Positions 24,255-33,784 of a DNA stretch of 64,000 nucleotides are shown here, in pieces. The number at the start of each line of letters is the position of its first letter. The first letter of the stretch is position 1. A program made the translations under genes and the position numbers. The notes under the pieces were generated by a model. That model was not told the DNA's origin. It did no database searches and worked only from the letters and a program-made list of their open reading frames with translations. Origin of the DNA: Parelaphostrongylus tenuis (lineage: Eukaryota; Nematoda; Chromadorea; Rhabditida; Metastrongylidae); contig JAHQIW010000367.1 of the NCBI GenBank assembly GCA_019055375.1, positions 124,001 to 188,000 of the forward strand, in the 5' to 3' direction.

Positions 24255-24390
24255 AGCTGTTGTATGATGTAATAACTGTATAATCGTTATATGGAGTGAT
24301 ATGCAAAACTTTGAAGCTCAGGCGGGAATCGAACTCGCATTCCCCCCTTTCCGAGAGCCCGTGCCAGCCAATTGCGCCAAGGAGGCATCT
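24255..24390 (-). mobile_element. SINE family B copy
   Basis: Reverse copy: GAGTGATATGCAAAACTTTG body, CAGGCGGGAATCGAACTCGC (B-box complement), then a head ending AATTGCGCCAAGGAGGC (A-box complement). tRNA-like T-arm pairing is visible. Confidence 0.8.
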
Positions 24391-24889
24391 CGTACCACTT
24401 CTTCTGCGATACGGGGGTTTTTCTGATAATTCAGCGCATACCAAGAGGTTGATATGTAAATTTTCGTCTTTCTCAGAGCTGATGATTCAGGCCGATTGTC
24501 CATAGTCGTTCGTGCTCGTTGTGATCTTCTCGCTTTCGCTGTCGTTCCAATCGAGGCTTCTTTCGTGAAGCACCACCACTCGAATGAAAGATCGATCTCA
24601 CTCGGTGATGATATACAGAGCGGTTGTTGATGTCATTTATTGCCCTTTGACTATATTTTCTTTTTGTTTCTCAGCGGGCAATTCATCTTGGAGCAGGTGG
24701 TGTCGTTATCTGTTGGCACGAAGCTCAGTAATACTCTGAAAATCGATTTTTCTTTAACCTTGGCATTGCTAATCAATAACTGCTTCTTTTATGACTCAGC
24801 ACATACCACGAGATTGACATATAAACCCTATTCGGCTAGCGTCTCGACGTCTTCGTCTCCTTCATGTCGTCCGTTTTCGGATGGATTGC

Positions 24890-25035
24890 CACCTATTAGA
24901 AACCGGAACAGATTATATCCAATGATGTTGAGTGATGTGCAAAACTTTGACGTCAGGCGGAACTCGAATCCGCATTTCACTCTTTTAGTAGCGCGTACTC
25001 TAACCAATTGCGCTAGCGACGCCTGTCTTGCCACC
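24890..25035 (-). mobile_element. SINE family B, well-preserved copy
   Basis: On the minus strand the head reads GGCGTCGCTAGCGCAATTGG, then TTAGAGT, a variable middle, and GCGGATTCGAGTTCCGC (T-arm with B-box), then CTGACGTC and the body GTTTTGCACATCACTCAACA. The acceptor-like ends GCGTC and TGACG can pair. This is the best reference copy for the family. Confidence 0.85.
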
Positions 25036-25214
25036 GCTCTTTCTACGCTAGGAACAAAATATTATCAACGAGCAATCAGTACCGTCAACAATCGGCCTGT
25101 ATCCGCTCGCTTGGCAACGACGATGAAAATTCTGCCCCTCCCTTTATATCTTATCCGATATAAATAATACACCCTCAGTACCTCGAATTGCCACACAAGT
25201 TCTCATATTTACAG

Positions 25215-25485
25215 TGCACAGCGTGCTAATGAAGACTCCGCACCGCGCCGCTGCACATGCGGTTGTGAGCTAAAAACAGCTCACATCGTTGTCAACGGGA
25301 TATCTAAAATGTCGCCGAGTGAAGTTCTTCTGAATGGTTTTCCACCACAAGATTTCGATTTGAACGAAGCGAAGACAAAGACAAAGACAAAGACGAAGAT
25401 TACAACGAGGAGAAGCGGTTCTGCGCTGAGCAAGGGACTCGGATCCTCTGTGAATTCTGAAGAGGACGAAAATCTCGAAAGTTAA
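25215..25485 (+). CDS. Candidate terminal exon of an unidentified gene
   Basis: A strong acceptor (ATTTACAG ending 25214) is followed by an open frame to a TAA at 25483-25485, about 90 codons. Features are a cysteine pair motif (CTCGCE), MSPSEVLLNGFPPQ from an internal ATG at 25309, four KT dipeptides in a row from a GACAAA-type tandem repeat, a basic stretch (ITTRRSG), and an acidic end (SEEDENLES). It looks like a disordered C-terminal tail. No upstream partner exon was found. If translated alone from 25309 it would be 58 aa. Function unknown. Confidence 0.35.
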
Positions 25486-25849
25486 CCGAGTAAAATCTAC
25501 TTGTCAACCTCGCTATCGGCTTAATCAATAAGGAGAATGATTGATTATTTATGCTGAGGTCGAAGGAATGTCGGTTTTCTTCGAAGACTATCCATCATTA
25601 GAAAAAAATGGCTGTAAATACTTAGGTATTTGAGCCCTTTCAAAAGGTAGTGATCTCATCAATTTTCAAAGTATCTTCTTCTTATTAATTCCCTTGAGCA
25701 GGAAATTCCGAGAGCACGCTTAGGCTTAGGTTTGGGTTTAAAAAGTGATGGGACCATAATTCTGCGTTAGCGTGAACATCTATGGGGTTGGCAAGAGATT
25801 CTTCAGACTTTTCCATTCTTCTCAATTATCTTCAATGCTTCTAAGTTTT

Positions 25850-26350
25850 TGTTTGCACTGTCGTGTAGAGTAGCTTCTTGCGGTTATTTCAATATATAAC
25901 ACTTATGCGTTTCAGTTCAAAAGTTCGACTTTCTATAAACCTCGGCATAATCAACTGATATATGAAAATCGAGAAAACTTATCTTGATTAGCTGACGCGA
26001 GGTTGCTAAAGTAAAGTAGTCTCAGTAACTCGCCTGACGTTTTGGCAACCCGCCTTCTTCAGAGCCTGCGTTTGTTCTAAGATGGAGCTTTTTTCGAGAG
26101 TAAAAACAATTTTTGATGCTTCACGAGCACCGTCTGAGTTCAAGCGCTGCTTTGGAACCTTACGATACCCGTGTAGCATCAACGATCGTTTTTGCTCTCG
26201 GGACAGTTACATCATGAAACAAATATATAAATGTTGTATATCAAAATAACCGCATAAAGCTGCTCTCAACGACAGTGGGAACAAAAACTCAAATGCATTA
26301 AAAATGATCAACAAAAACGAAGAAGCCCGGAAAATTTCTTGCCAACTCAA
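25850..26350. mobile_element. Foldback element family E, copy 1 (interrupted)
   Basis: Ends are inverted repeats: left GTAGCTTCTTGCGGTTATTT (from about 25870) against right AAATAACCGCATAAAGCTGC complement (about 26245-26270), both with TATATAACACTTAT-like words. The inner segment GATGGAGCTTTTTTCGAGAG onward also matches copy 2 in the first intron of gdi-1 (63065-63690). The left arm is split by a separate insertion at 25913-26066. Confidence 0.65.
25913..26066 (-). mobile_element. Short ribozyme-like insertion with 7-bp target-site duplication
   Basis: The 154-bp segment is flanked by TGCGTTT at 25906-25912 and 26067-26073, and its removal restores the left arm of family E. On the minus strand it begins GGCTCTGAAGAAGGCGGG and continues TTGCCAAAACGTCAGGCG. 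This is a CTGAAGA-hairpin-AAA-ACGT-C pattern like the decayed hammerheads of the Penelope-like element at 39902-41003. It is probably a truncated terminal repeat of that kind of element. Confidence 0.6.
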
Positions 26351-26461
26351 TATTTTCGTGCTATGGTCTTTCACTCATTGTGTAAAGCTTTTACTTACTT
26401 GAACATCGTCATGCTCAAATATACATTGTGTTGCATTGTAGCATAGAAAGAGTGATGGCAC

Positions 26462-26600
26462 ATTGGGCGTCACTAGTGCAAGGGTTAGACTTCAAGCTCC
26501 CGGACAGAGTGAAATGCGGGTTCGAGTCCCGCCTGACGCAAAAGTTTTGCACATCACTCTATATCACTGGGTATTCATATTCTGTATTTCTAACGACGAC
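26462..26600 (+). mobile_element. SINE family B, well-preserved copy
   Basis: tRNA-like head: GGGCGTCACTAGTGCAAGGG (acceptor and A-box), T-arm GCGGGTTCGAGTCCCGC with perfect 5-bp pairing, and CTGACGC pairing with GCGTCA of the start. The body AAAGTTTTGCACATCACTCT follows. The anticodon arm is degenerate, so it is a SINE rather than a tRNA gene. Confidence 0.85.
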
Positions 26601-26689
26601 GTACGAACTCTGGCTTTTTTGACGTGTGCGACCAGGAGCCCAAATCTGCGGGTCAAGTCTCCGTGAATTCCTCATTTTTACCACTTTTT

Positions 26690-26820
26690 AGCGGTGTTAT
26701 AATGTTATAAATGTCCATATAAAATTACTGAGTGCTACGCAAATCAGTCGAACACAGGCGGGAGTTGAACCCGCGTCCACCTCTACCGCGGGCGCGTACT
26801 ACCGGTACGCCACCAATGCT
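26690..26820 (-). mobile_element. SINE family B copy
   Basis: Reverse copy: CTGAGTGCTACGCAAATCAG body, CAGGCGGGAGTTGAACCCGC (T-arm complement), then GGTACGCCACCAATGC at the head. It forms a head-to-head pair with the + copy at 26462-26600. Confidence 0.75.
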
Positions 26821-27064
26821 ATAGCTTTAATGCCACTCCTTCTGTTGCGGTGTACGTGAAACGCGGGTTCTGCTCTTGTCCGGCATCGAATATCCTCCTA
26901 CCATTCAATACTCTTGGATCTACGGGTTTGAATTTTTATCCTTTTATGGCCACGATTTACCCTTTTGCTTTGGCTCTCAAAGTCCATTCTAAGCCTTTTT
27001 CCTATTTTTATAAAGAGTCTTACTTGTTACAGATCACAGAATACTCAAAAGGGTAAGTATAAAG

Positions 27065-27345
27065 GATAAAGCTCTCGGCGTTGATCAATCCCTGAGGGAT
27101 GCGTCATGCGCTCCTCTCCAATTTTTAACTGTTTGAGGGGATGAATGCATGTCTGGTCTTTACTCTCGGTGGCCTCCCGCTGGACCGAGTCAGTGCTGCT
27201 TATCCTCCTAGATAAATCTGAAACCTGTCTGGTATCAATATACCGACCCCGAAGGGATGGATGGCTTGGTGAGCTACGAGCGCGAGATCGAACCATTGAC
27301 CGACCCTATGCGCGACGCAGAGCACCTCTAACCACTGCGCTACTT
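27065..27345 (-). mobile_element. SINE family A, near full length
   Basis: Reverse orientation with all conserved blocks: AAAGCTCTCGGCGTTGATCA, TTTGAGGGGATGAATGCATG, GGTGGCCTCCCGCTGGACCG, ACCCCGAAGGGATGGATGG, GCGCGAGATCGAACCATTGA, GCAGAGCACCTCTAACCACT. One of the most complete copies. Confidence 0.9.
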
Positions 27346-27574
27346 TCCTATCTGCAGAATACATAGTAATTGAAATGCGATGGCTAGCAATGCGGTGCTT
27401 TGTTGCTGTGAAAGGGTTAGTGACTAGTCTTATGGTCGTTGATAGCTTGCTTTCGTGTTCTACTAGCAGCGGAAAGCTTCCTTCATGGGAAGCTTGGGTT
27501 AATCTTGCTTGGCCTACGTGGCCTAGAGAGATCTGTAATAGTCCTATGGAGTCTCGTGGAAGAGTGGCGAAAGG

Positions 27575-27730
27575 GGGAACTCCGATAGTGCAGTGATTAG
27601 CACGCGTCCTCAGAAAGGGTGAGACGCGGGTTCAGCTCCTGCCCGAGGTTCAAAGTTTTTGCTTAATATTCGACTTTTTTTGATGGACAGTAGCGACATT
27701 ATACCACTGCTCAAAAACGGTTAAGTAGGC
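27575..27730 (+). mobile_element. SINE family B copy
   Basis: Head CCGATAGTGCAGTGATTAGC (A-box) and GCGGGTTCAGCTCCTGCC (B-box/T-arm), then CAAAGTTTTTGC and a tail with ACCACTGCTCAAAAACGGTT. Confidence 0.75.
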
Positions 27731-27959
27731 GAATTTCGTATCGATTTTATTTCCTCGCATTGTCAGAGGTTTCCAGTTAGTTATCTGTTTGTTTGTTTGC
27801 TTGTTTGATCTTCACTCTCTGACTGCTTCGTTCTTCACTTACGTACATTTCATGTGGTCGGTTGATCGTGTTGTGCTTCTTTCAGCAATCTCGATCCCCT
27901 GTAAGTTCTCTATACTATTCTAGGTTTTTTTCTGTTAGAAGGAAGGAAATGAAGAAACG

Positions 27960-28345
27960 ATCTTTTTTGCTGGACAAGAACTTTTTTTAAGAGTGTTAGT
28001 AATCAATCGAAAGCTTAAATCTCAAGCTACCGCGCTACGAGCTCGTTTGAAAAAAGTATCCTATAGAACTGTAGCACTGGATAAAAAATTTCGTTTCGCA
28101 CGCGCTCTACCTTAATCACGTTTATATTTCGCTGGATAAAGTCTTTCCTCAGGTCGCTAGTGATCATTCGATAGCTCAAATCTCAAAGAATTCAAAAATA
28201 CGTTCGCTTCTCAAAAAGGCTCTACACAACGCTGTAGCAAAAAGAAAAGTTTTGTGTTCCACACACGCGTATTTCTCGCGGAATAGGACTTTCCACTTGA
28301 TCTATACGTAACCATTCGATAGCGTAAGTTCCGACGATTCCAACG
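27960..28345. repeat. Repeat family C, two direct units
   Basis: Units at about 27965-28135 and 28140-28345 share, in order, AAGTCTTT/AAGAACTTT, GTTAGTAATCAATCGAAAGC or GTGATCATTCGATAGC, CTCAAATCTC-like words, a CTGTAGCA word and a TTCGCACGCGC-like word. Further units lie at 28675-28790 (reverse), 29865-30160, 32840-33060 and 33225-33425 (reverse). Non-coding, about 170-200 bp each, class unknown. Confidence 0.55.
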
Positions 28346-28674
28346 TTATGCTTGTTTTCTGTAAAGACCATTTCATTGCAGTGTAGCAGCAGAAATAAAA
28401 TCGAGTTTCACATACGCTGCACATTTGCTTGTCGGCTGGTGTGTGTGTTGGCCGTGGATCGATACGCGATCGATCGATCGCGCTGGCGCGACTCTCTCTG
28501 GTTTGCGATTTTCGTCGCTGATTTTAGGATTTTTTGTCCGCTTTGAAAAACAAAACTTGAGATAAATACACGCTCATGTGTTTTTTGTGTTTCTAACGAA
28601 TTATAAGCGTGATGAAAATGAAAGCGCTCGGGAATATGAAACATAATTTGGTTTTGAATGCTAGAGTGCTATCA

Positions 28675-28790
28675 AAAGGCCTTTTTAAAGAACGAGCACG
28701 TAGCGCAGTAGGCCGAGAGTCAAGCTGTCGAATGATTACCAACACTTTTATGAAAAGTTCTTGTCCAGCGAATGAGATCGTTTCTTATCA
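28675..28790 (-). repeat. Repeat family C, reverse unit
   Basis: AAGGCCTTTTTAAAGAACGA, CTGTCGAATGATTACCAACA, ATGAAAAGTTCTTGTCCAGC: the reverse complement of the order in the units at 27965 and 32840. Confidence 0.5.
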
Positions 28791-29159
28791 TTTCTTTCCG
28801 TCTCACAGCTAAGAACCCCATTTTGTCATTCTAATTCCATTATCCGATTGTCGTAGATTTTCCGTCTGTTTCCCGCTCTTGTGAATATGTCGTGTTCTTT
28901 GCGATCTTTCGTAATCTGTCCATCAAGTGTTTGGTACGCATAGGAAAGTGGTTTGATGAGTCAGATTTGTCATGCTTCCACCACTTCGCTTTCGCAATCA
29001 GTTGAATCTTTGGTCGTCTTGTCGTTGGTCGTCGGGAGATTCGCATTCATAGATGACACTTATAGACCTGACCCTCGTTTCCCTACGTCAAGGGATTCTG
29101 TGGACTGGCCTCATCCCTTCTTTCCTTGCATCGAAAAAGTCCATTGGATCACACTTGTA

Positions 29160-29250
29160 CATGATAGGGAAAAATGAATGTTTCAGTGGTACCGGCTCAA
29201 GTCACTCGACGATCAACGAAAATGCTGTAAATACAGATGGATAATCTTGA
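29160..29250 (+). repeat. Dispersed repeat, family D
   Basis: Second copy of the repeat at 13755-13880, in opposite orientation; see the shared GTCACTCGACGATCAACG word. Non-coding. Confidence 0.6.
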
Positions 29251-29609
29251 GGTTCAAGAGTAGGGTGTTTTTAGTTTTGCACTCTACATGCAATCACCGG
29301 CTCTGGGTTTCTTGATGTGGGATAAAGAAGGTTCACTGATCCTTGTGAGTATGATTTTTTCAGTACAGCAGCGATTCGAATCACTTTGTCGGCCACAAAC
29401 AGATCGAGGACAGCCATTTACTTAATTGCAGACATAATTGACTGAGTCGATGTCAAGAGTAGATTCTGCGCATTTCGAAGCACAATCATTAACTTACGCA
29501 GTAGGAATACATTTACCAGTAGACGGAGAGCACAGAGATCATTTAGGCTCAGAAAAGGCTGGCTGTTGTCCACTTGAGTCCGGCAACATCTTATTGTTGC
29601 TTTATAGGA

Positions 29610-29800
29610 TTATAGATCCGATGATGTTGAGTGATCGCAGAACACAAGCTCCGGTAGTTCAGTGGTTAGCATGCGGTCCCGGAGAGGGTGAAACGCTGGT
29701 TCAACTTCCTACCACTGAGGCCCAGAGTTTCACATATTACTCAACACCATTGAATATTTATTTACAATATCATATCACTGCTAAGAAAACGGTTAAATAA
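29610..29800 (+). mobile_element. SINE family B copy
   Basis: Head AAGCTCCGGTAGTTCAGTGG with TTAGCATGCGG (A-box) and ACGCTGGTTCAACTTCC (B-box), body GTTTCACATATTACTCAACA, tail ATATCATATCACTGCTAAGA then AACGGTTAAATAAAAG. It is preceded by GATGATGTTGAGTGATCGCA, which looks like the end of another, inverted copy. Confidence 0.8.
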
Positions 29801-29864
29801 AAGAATTGGCGCCGATTAATCCTTTGTGAACGATGAGGGTCATTTTGACCCTCAATTTTCGAAG

Positions 29865-30160
29865 GTCTTTTTAAGCTCTTTGTCTAAAATTTAAGTAACC
29901 ATTCGAAAGTCGAAAGCGCGGGGATTCCACACTTTGCTTGGTTCTCAAAAAAAAATCCCTTGTAGTTCGTTGCAGCATTGGAAATGTAACTATTTTTCAC
30001 ACTTCGTTTGCATTATTTGCTTAGCTGAAGTCCGTGGATCGTTTTTATCGCACCACCTAGGCTCATTCGATAGCCCAAATCTCGGCAAATTCGAGATTTA
30101 AACTGGTCATCAGAAAGGTTTTCATAGTGCACTGTGAGATCGAAAATAAAATTACGTTTC
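29865..30160 (+). repeat. Repeat family C, two degenerate units
   Basis: Two units with AAGTAACCATTCGAAAGTCG and TAGGCTCATTCGATAGCCCA as the shared core words, each followed by a TTCTCAAAA- or CATCAGAAAGG-like word and a TTTCACACTTCG- or TTTCTCATTCGG-like end. Confidence 0.5.
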
Positions 30161-30185
30161 TCATTCGGAGTTTTCTTTGCAGACA

Positions 30186-30300
30186 TATATATATATATAT
30201 ATATATATACATAGATTAATATATATATGTATGTACATATATATATATATATTATATATATATGTACATATATATGCATACACATATACATATATATGCA
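30186..30300. repeat. AT/TATATG microsatellite
   Basis: Nearly pure alternating TA with interspersed TATGTA and TACATA words. It explains the spurious tyrosine/isoleucine-rich open frames on both strands. Confidence 0.9.
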
Positions 30301-30309
30301 ATAAAACTA

Positions 30310-30540
30310 TAGAACTTGCAGAGAAAATCATGTTTTTATCAGAGTGGTACAAGGAATCCAAAGTTTTCCGGAAAAGGGTAAAAATTTCAGTATGCCGTGC
30401 AATCATTTTTGAGCCACGCATGTCAGTGGTCTGTTAAACAGGGCTGACTCAGACTACTTAAGGATAAAAATCTTTGTTGAAGAACGAAATTCGCGCACCA
30501 CTCGCGAGATCGACCTTGCTGCCGTCCGCGAAGGGTTAGT
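30310..30540. repeat. Dispersed repeat, family G
   Basis: Resembles 36955-37100 in the second intron of rho-1: GAGAAAATCATG.., AGAGTGGTACAAGGAATCCA, a TTTTCC-G-AA block, CGCACCACTCGCGAGATCGA, TGCCGTCCG. Same order and spacing in both. Non-coding. Confidence 0.5.
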
Positions 30541-31261
30541 GTGAGATTGCTTTTGATCCACGTTAACCCCGTCCCCATCCCCCTACGCCTACCCATCCCC
30601 ATCTCCGTTCACGTCCACGTCCACTATCTGGGAATACGCGCCCCGTGTGCCCGCCTTATCTAATTCAGCTCGTCCTTTTTTTAACCGATACTCTCTCATT
30701 CTATCTCGTTCCGTCGTCCATTCATCTATCTAGTAATTGAAAAGTACGTTTTTTTTTTTGCTAACTCGTTAAGCGCCCCATCGTCGCCATTTTCCCCTTA
30801 AATTCAAACACTGATGTCCTTCTCAATGCTTTTCTCACTTGTTTCACCGTTGTTTCGTATTCTTACGAGATTGATTCCATTGAACAAAGTTCCACTTCTT
30901 AAAGCCTCCTAACTGCTAAGCTTTAGAATTCTCTGTGGAAAGGGGAATGGGCTAATTACTTTGAATTAGTGACATTATTAGGTGGATGTGATGATTAAAA
31001 TATTGCTTATATTGTAGAGATCATCCAAGAGCTTAGAGTAGCGGTACATAAAAAGCGAGGGCGCGTGCTACCGCTGCACGCGCTTGAATGAGCCTTATGA
31101 CGTCATGCCTCTTCAAAAAAAAAGCGGGAAAATATTAAGAATTTGAATTGTTGTTATCGTTCTGCTAACGCGTTCTGATTAATACACTCCTCATATATCG
31201 GCAATTTTACCGAATCAATATCACCAGGAGCGAGAGATGCGTGGTAGTTATTGAAGAGCTC

Positions 31262-31500
31262 GAAAAAGCTCTCGGCGTTGATTAATTCCTATGGGATGCG
31301 CCATACATTTGACTTCGTCAAGCATCGCTAGAGCTTATTGAATGGGTATCTGACCTTTACAATTACTCACAATGGTCTACCGATCTATCAAGTCAGTGCT
31401 GCTATCCTCCAGACAAGTCTGGTCAGTTCGCTAACCCGAGGAGAGATTATAAGGCTTTGCGAGCCTCGGAGACGCAGTCGAAACCACTGTGCCACTCCAC
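31262..31500 (-). mobile_element. SINE family A, decayed
   Basis: Reverse orientation: AAAAGCTCTCGGCGTTGATT, GGGATGCGCCATACATTTGA, TACAATTACTCACAATGGTC, AGTCAGTGCTGCTATCCTCC, then GACGCAGTCGAAACCACTGT. Several internal deletions. Confidence 0.75.
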
Positions 31501-31559
31501 GAAAACCTTGGCATATCTGGCCCATCTGCTATTTATTCACTCACATGAACTTCGATATT

Positions 31560-31960
31560 TGGACTGCCCGTCTTCAGTGATAGTGCATGCCTCAGAACAC
31601 GGAAACTGTGCTGGTTCAACTGTTTTGTTCCCTAGAGTACCTAGGTAAGCCTAGCCAGGGCTTCCTCAGGTCGTCACCCCATTAGAGTAGTCGCCGGCCT
31701 TTAAGAGAATACCCCCTTGTGACTAATAGCTACCAATACGGCAGTTATTTCTCATACGTTTTACTCTTAGCTGGGCTTTGCCGGTGGAAACGTCGGACTC
31801 CTCAGCTAGGGTGGCGCTGCTGGGGTGTTGAACCCCACGCTGTACTTCGCAGTCTGACAATTGAGAACATCTCTAAGCCAGGCGGGCGGCAAACCTTTTG
31901 GGAGACTATGTTACCTAGGCGAAAAATTAGGTATGAGAGATTGAAGGAGAGGAGAGGCGG
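31560..31960. other. GC-rich, locally self-complementary block of unknown nature
   Basis: Contains several local hairpin-capable words (CCTAGGTAAGCCTAGC, GGGGTGTTGAACCCC, CTGGGCTTTGCCGG) in an unusual order. It resembles the structured 5' region of a retrotransposon more than a gene. The open frame through it (31719-32039) has no recognised domain. Confidence 0.3.
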
Positions 31961-32159
31961 CAAGTCTGGACATTCGATCTACATGCATCTCACTTCTTGC
32001 GTGGATATACTACGTGTTGAGACGAGAAGTGATTATTGAGCTAGTTTTCTAGAATTATTTGATCTCGTCCTTTAATTGGTTGAGAATATCTTCCTACTGG
32101 TCCTGATGACGTCATATATAATCTATATAATGCATTTTTTTCTTATCTCACATTATCCC

Positions 32160-32765
32160 TCCGTCATCACATCTATTTCATCGATCCCAGCCAGCACTTT
32201 TTGCATTCGATTCGCTTATCCTCGGACTCGTCCTCTACAAAGGTCGTCAACATCTCGCCTGTCGTTTAGGTTGCGGCTTGAAGATTTTGTTTTCGTTAGG
32301 AAAATCGCAGTTTGCTGGCCAAGTCTGTTCTTCTTGCAATGTTGGAGCTTTAGCAGAGCTAGGTTGTTCTCATGTAATTGTCACAGAGAGCGTTGGCGAG
32401 GTCGTCGGCCGAACCAGCAGCTCTTGCTACCTGATGGCTCTCATCACTAACCGCTAAGCTATCCTAATTTCCTTCCCTTATTATACACTGCCCGTCTCCA
32501 CATTTTACTGTGCGGATCCTAGCACGTCTAACATTGATTCGTTTCCTAAGATATATCCTCGACAAAGGTCTTCGATCATTTCATGTGGCATCGACTACTG
32601 CTTGCGGATTTTTTTTGCAGTGCTGTAGAATGCTAGTGGTGAAAATTTCCTTGCAATTTCAAAATGGCAAAGCTGAGTTGTTGATTGCAGGAGAGTGTTG
32701 GGCGGAGGGGTTGAACGAGTATCTTGCTTCCTGATGGCCCTCACCATTAAATGTTCAAGCCACCC
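32160..32765. repeat. Diverged tandem duplication, about 320-bp unit
   Basis: Segments at about 32210-32450 and 32525-32755 share, in order, CCTC(T/G)ACAAAGGTC, TTGCGG, a TTTGCA(A/G)TG word, AGCTGAGTTGTT/AGCTAGGTTGTT, GAGAG(C/T)GTTGG and CTTGCT(A/T)CCTGATGGC. Frames are not conserved between copies, so it is not coding. Confidence 0.5.
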
Positions 32766-32839
32766 CTCTCCCTCGTCTCGTCCCCACTCGTACTCTTATA
32801 AAATAGCTAGGGCTCTTCGGCTAATATTCGGTCATGAGG

Positions 32840-33425
32840 GGACAAATAAAAAACCAATTTCATCCATAGGAGAGGAACTTCTCATAAGAGTGTTGGTACT
32901 CATTGGAAAGCTGAGGCTTGAGGCTACAGCCCGACGTCGTCAGTTTTTGAAAAAGACTTTGACGTTGCTACAGAAGAAGATTTTTTGCGTTGCAGGCGCG
33001 CATATCTCTCGAGGGACAAAGCTCTTTGTTTGAACTACTAGTAATCATTTAGTAGCGTAATCTTTTTTGATACCAACGGACACGTTTATTGGCGAGAAAC
33101 CCCTCTGCTCACACATGCGAAGTCAACTTATTTTACCTGCTGCGCTGCAGAGAAACGGCCATTTGAGGACATAAGCACAGCTTTGGAATCAGAAACGACT
33201 ACGCTATCGAATGATTATTAATAGTCCAATGATAGAGCTTTGTCCGGCGAGAAATATGCGCGTGTGCAACGCAAGAAATCTCCTGTAGCAACGTCAAAGA
33301 AAGGCCTTTTTGAAAACCGGCGACATGGGGCTGTAACCTGAAGTTCCAGCTTTCGAATGGTTACTAACACTCCTATGAAAAGTTCTTCTTCAGTGAATGA
33401 GATTAGTTTTTCATTTGTCCCCTTA
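32840..33425. repeat. Inverted pair of family C repeats
   Basis: The unit 32840-33060 is matched in reverse by 33225-33425: GGGGACAAATAAAAAACCAA against the complement of TTTTTCATTTGTCCCC, and GTTGGTACTCATTGGAAAGC against CTTTCGAATGGTTACTAACA complement. The spacer is about 160 bp. Together they form a foldback structure. Confidence 0.6.
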
Positions 33426-33439
33426 TAACCTCCAAGAAC

Positions 33440-33703
33440 CACCCTTGGCGTTGATCGGTCCCTGAGCGTTTCGGCTCCAATTTTGACGTTCATTCGAGGT
33501 TATTGGATGCGTTTCTGACTCGCGGTGACCTTCCGCCATATTGAGCGTGTGTTATCCTCTCAGGCAACTCTGAGACCAGTCTGGTACCGCTATGCTTGTC
33601 CCGGAGAGATGGATGGTTAGTGAGACACGAGTGCGAGATCGAACCATTGACCGACCTTGTGTGAGACTCAGAGCAGCTTCAGCCACTGCGCCATACGCAC
33701 TCG
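33440..33703 (-). mobile_element. SINE family A copy
   Basis: Reverse orientation: TTGGCGTTGATCGGTCCCTG, TTCGAGGTTATTGGATGCGT, GAGACCAGTCTGGTACCGCT, GCGAGATCGAACCATTGACC and AGCCACTGCGCCATACGCAC at the head. Confidence 0.8.
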
Positions 33704-33784
33704 TATCCTCCTTATACTTGTTGGGCAATCGATCAATCGATCACTGCCTTCTGCAGTTGAAATGTTGGTCTTCGTCATAGTCGC

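Noticed and set aside
24640..25167. 175-codon open frame on the plus strand
   Set aside because: It runs through a reverse SINE-B copy (24890-25035), is not framed by splice sites and shows no domain.
26462..26540. Functional tRNA gene
   Set aside because: Acceptor and T-arm pair well, but the anticodon arm does not fold and the unit continues into the repeated SINE-B body.
30013..30437. Tyrosine/isoleucine-rich open frames on both strands
   Set aside because: They are translations of the TA/TATATG microsatellite and have no coding value.
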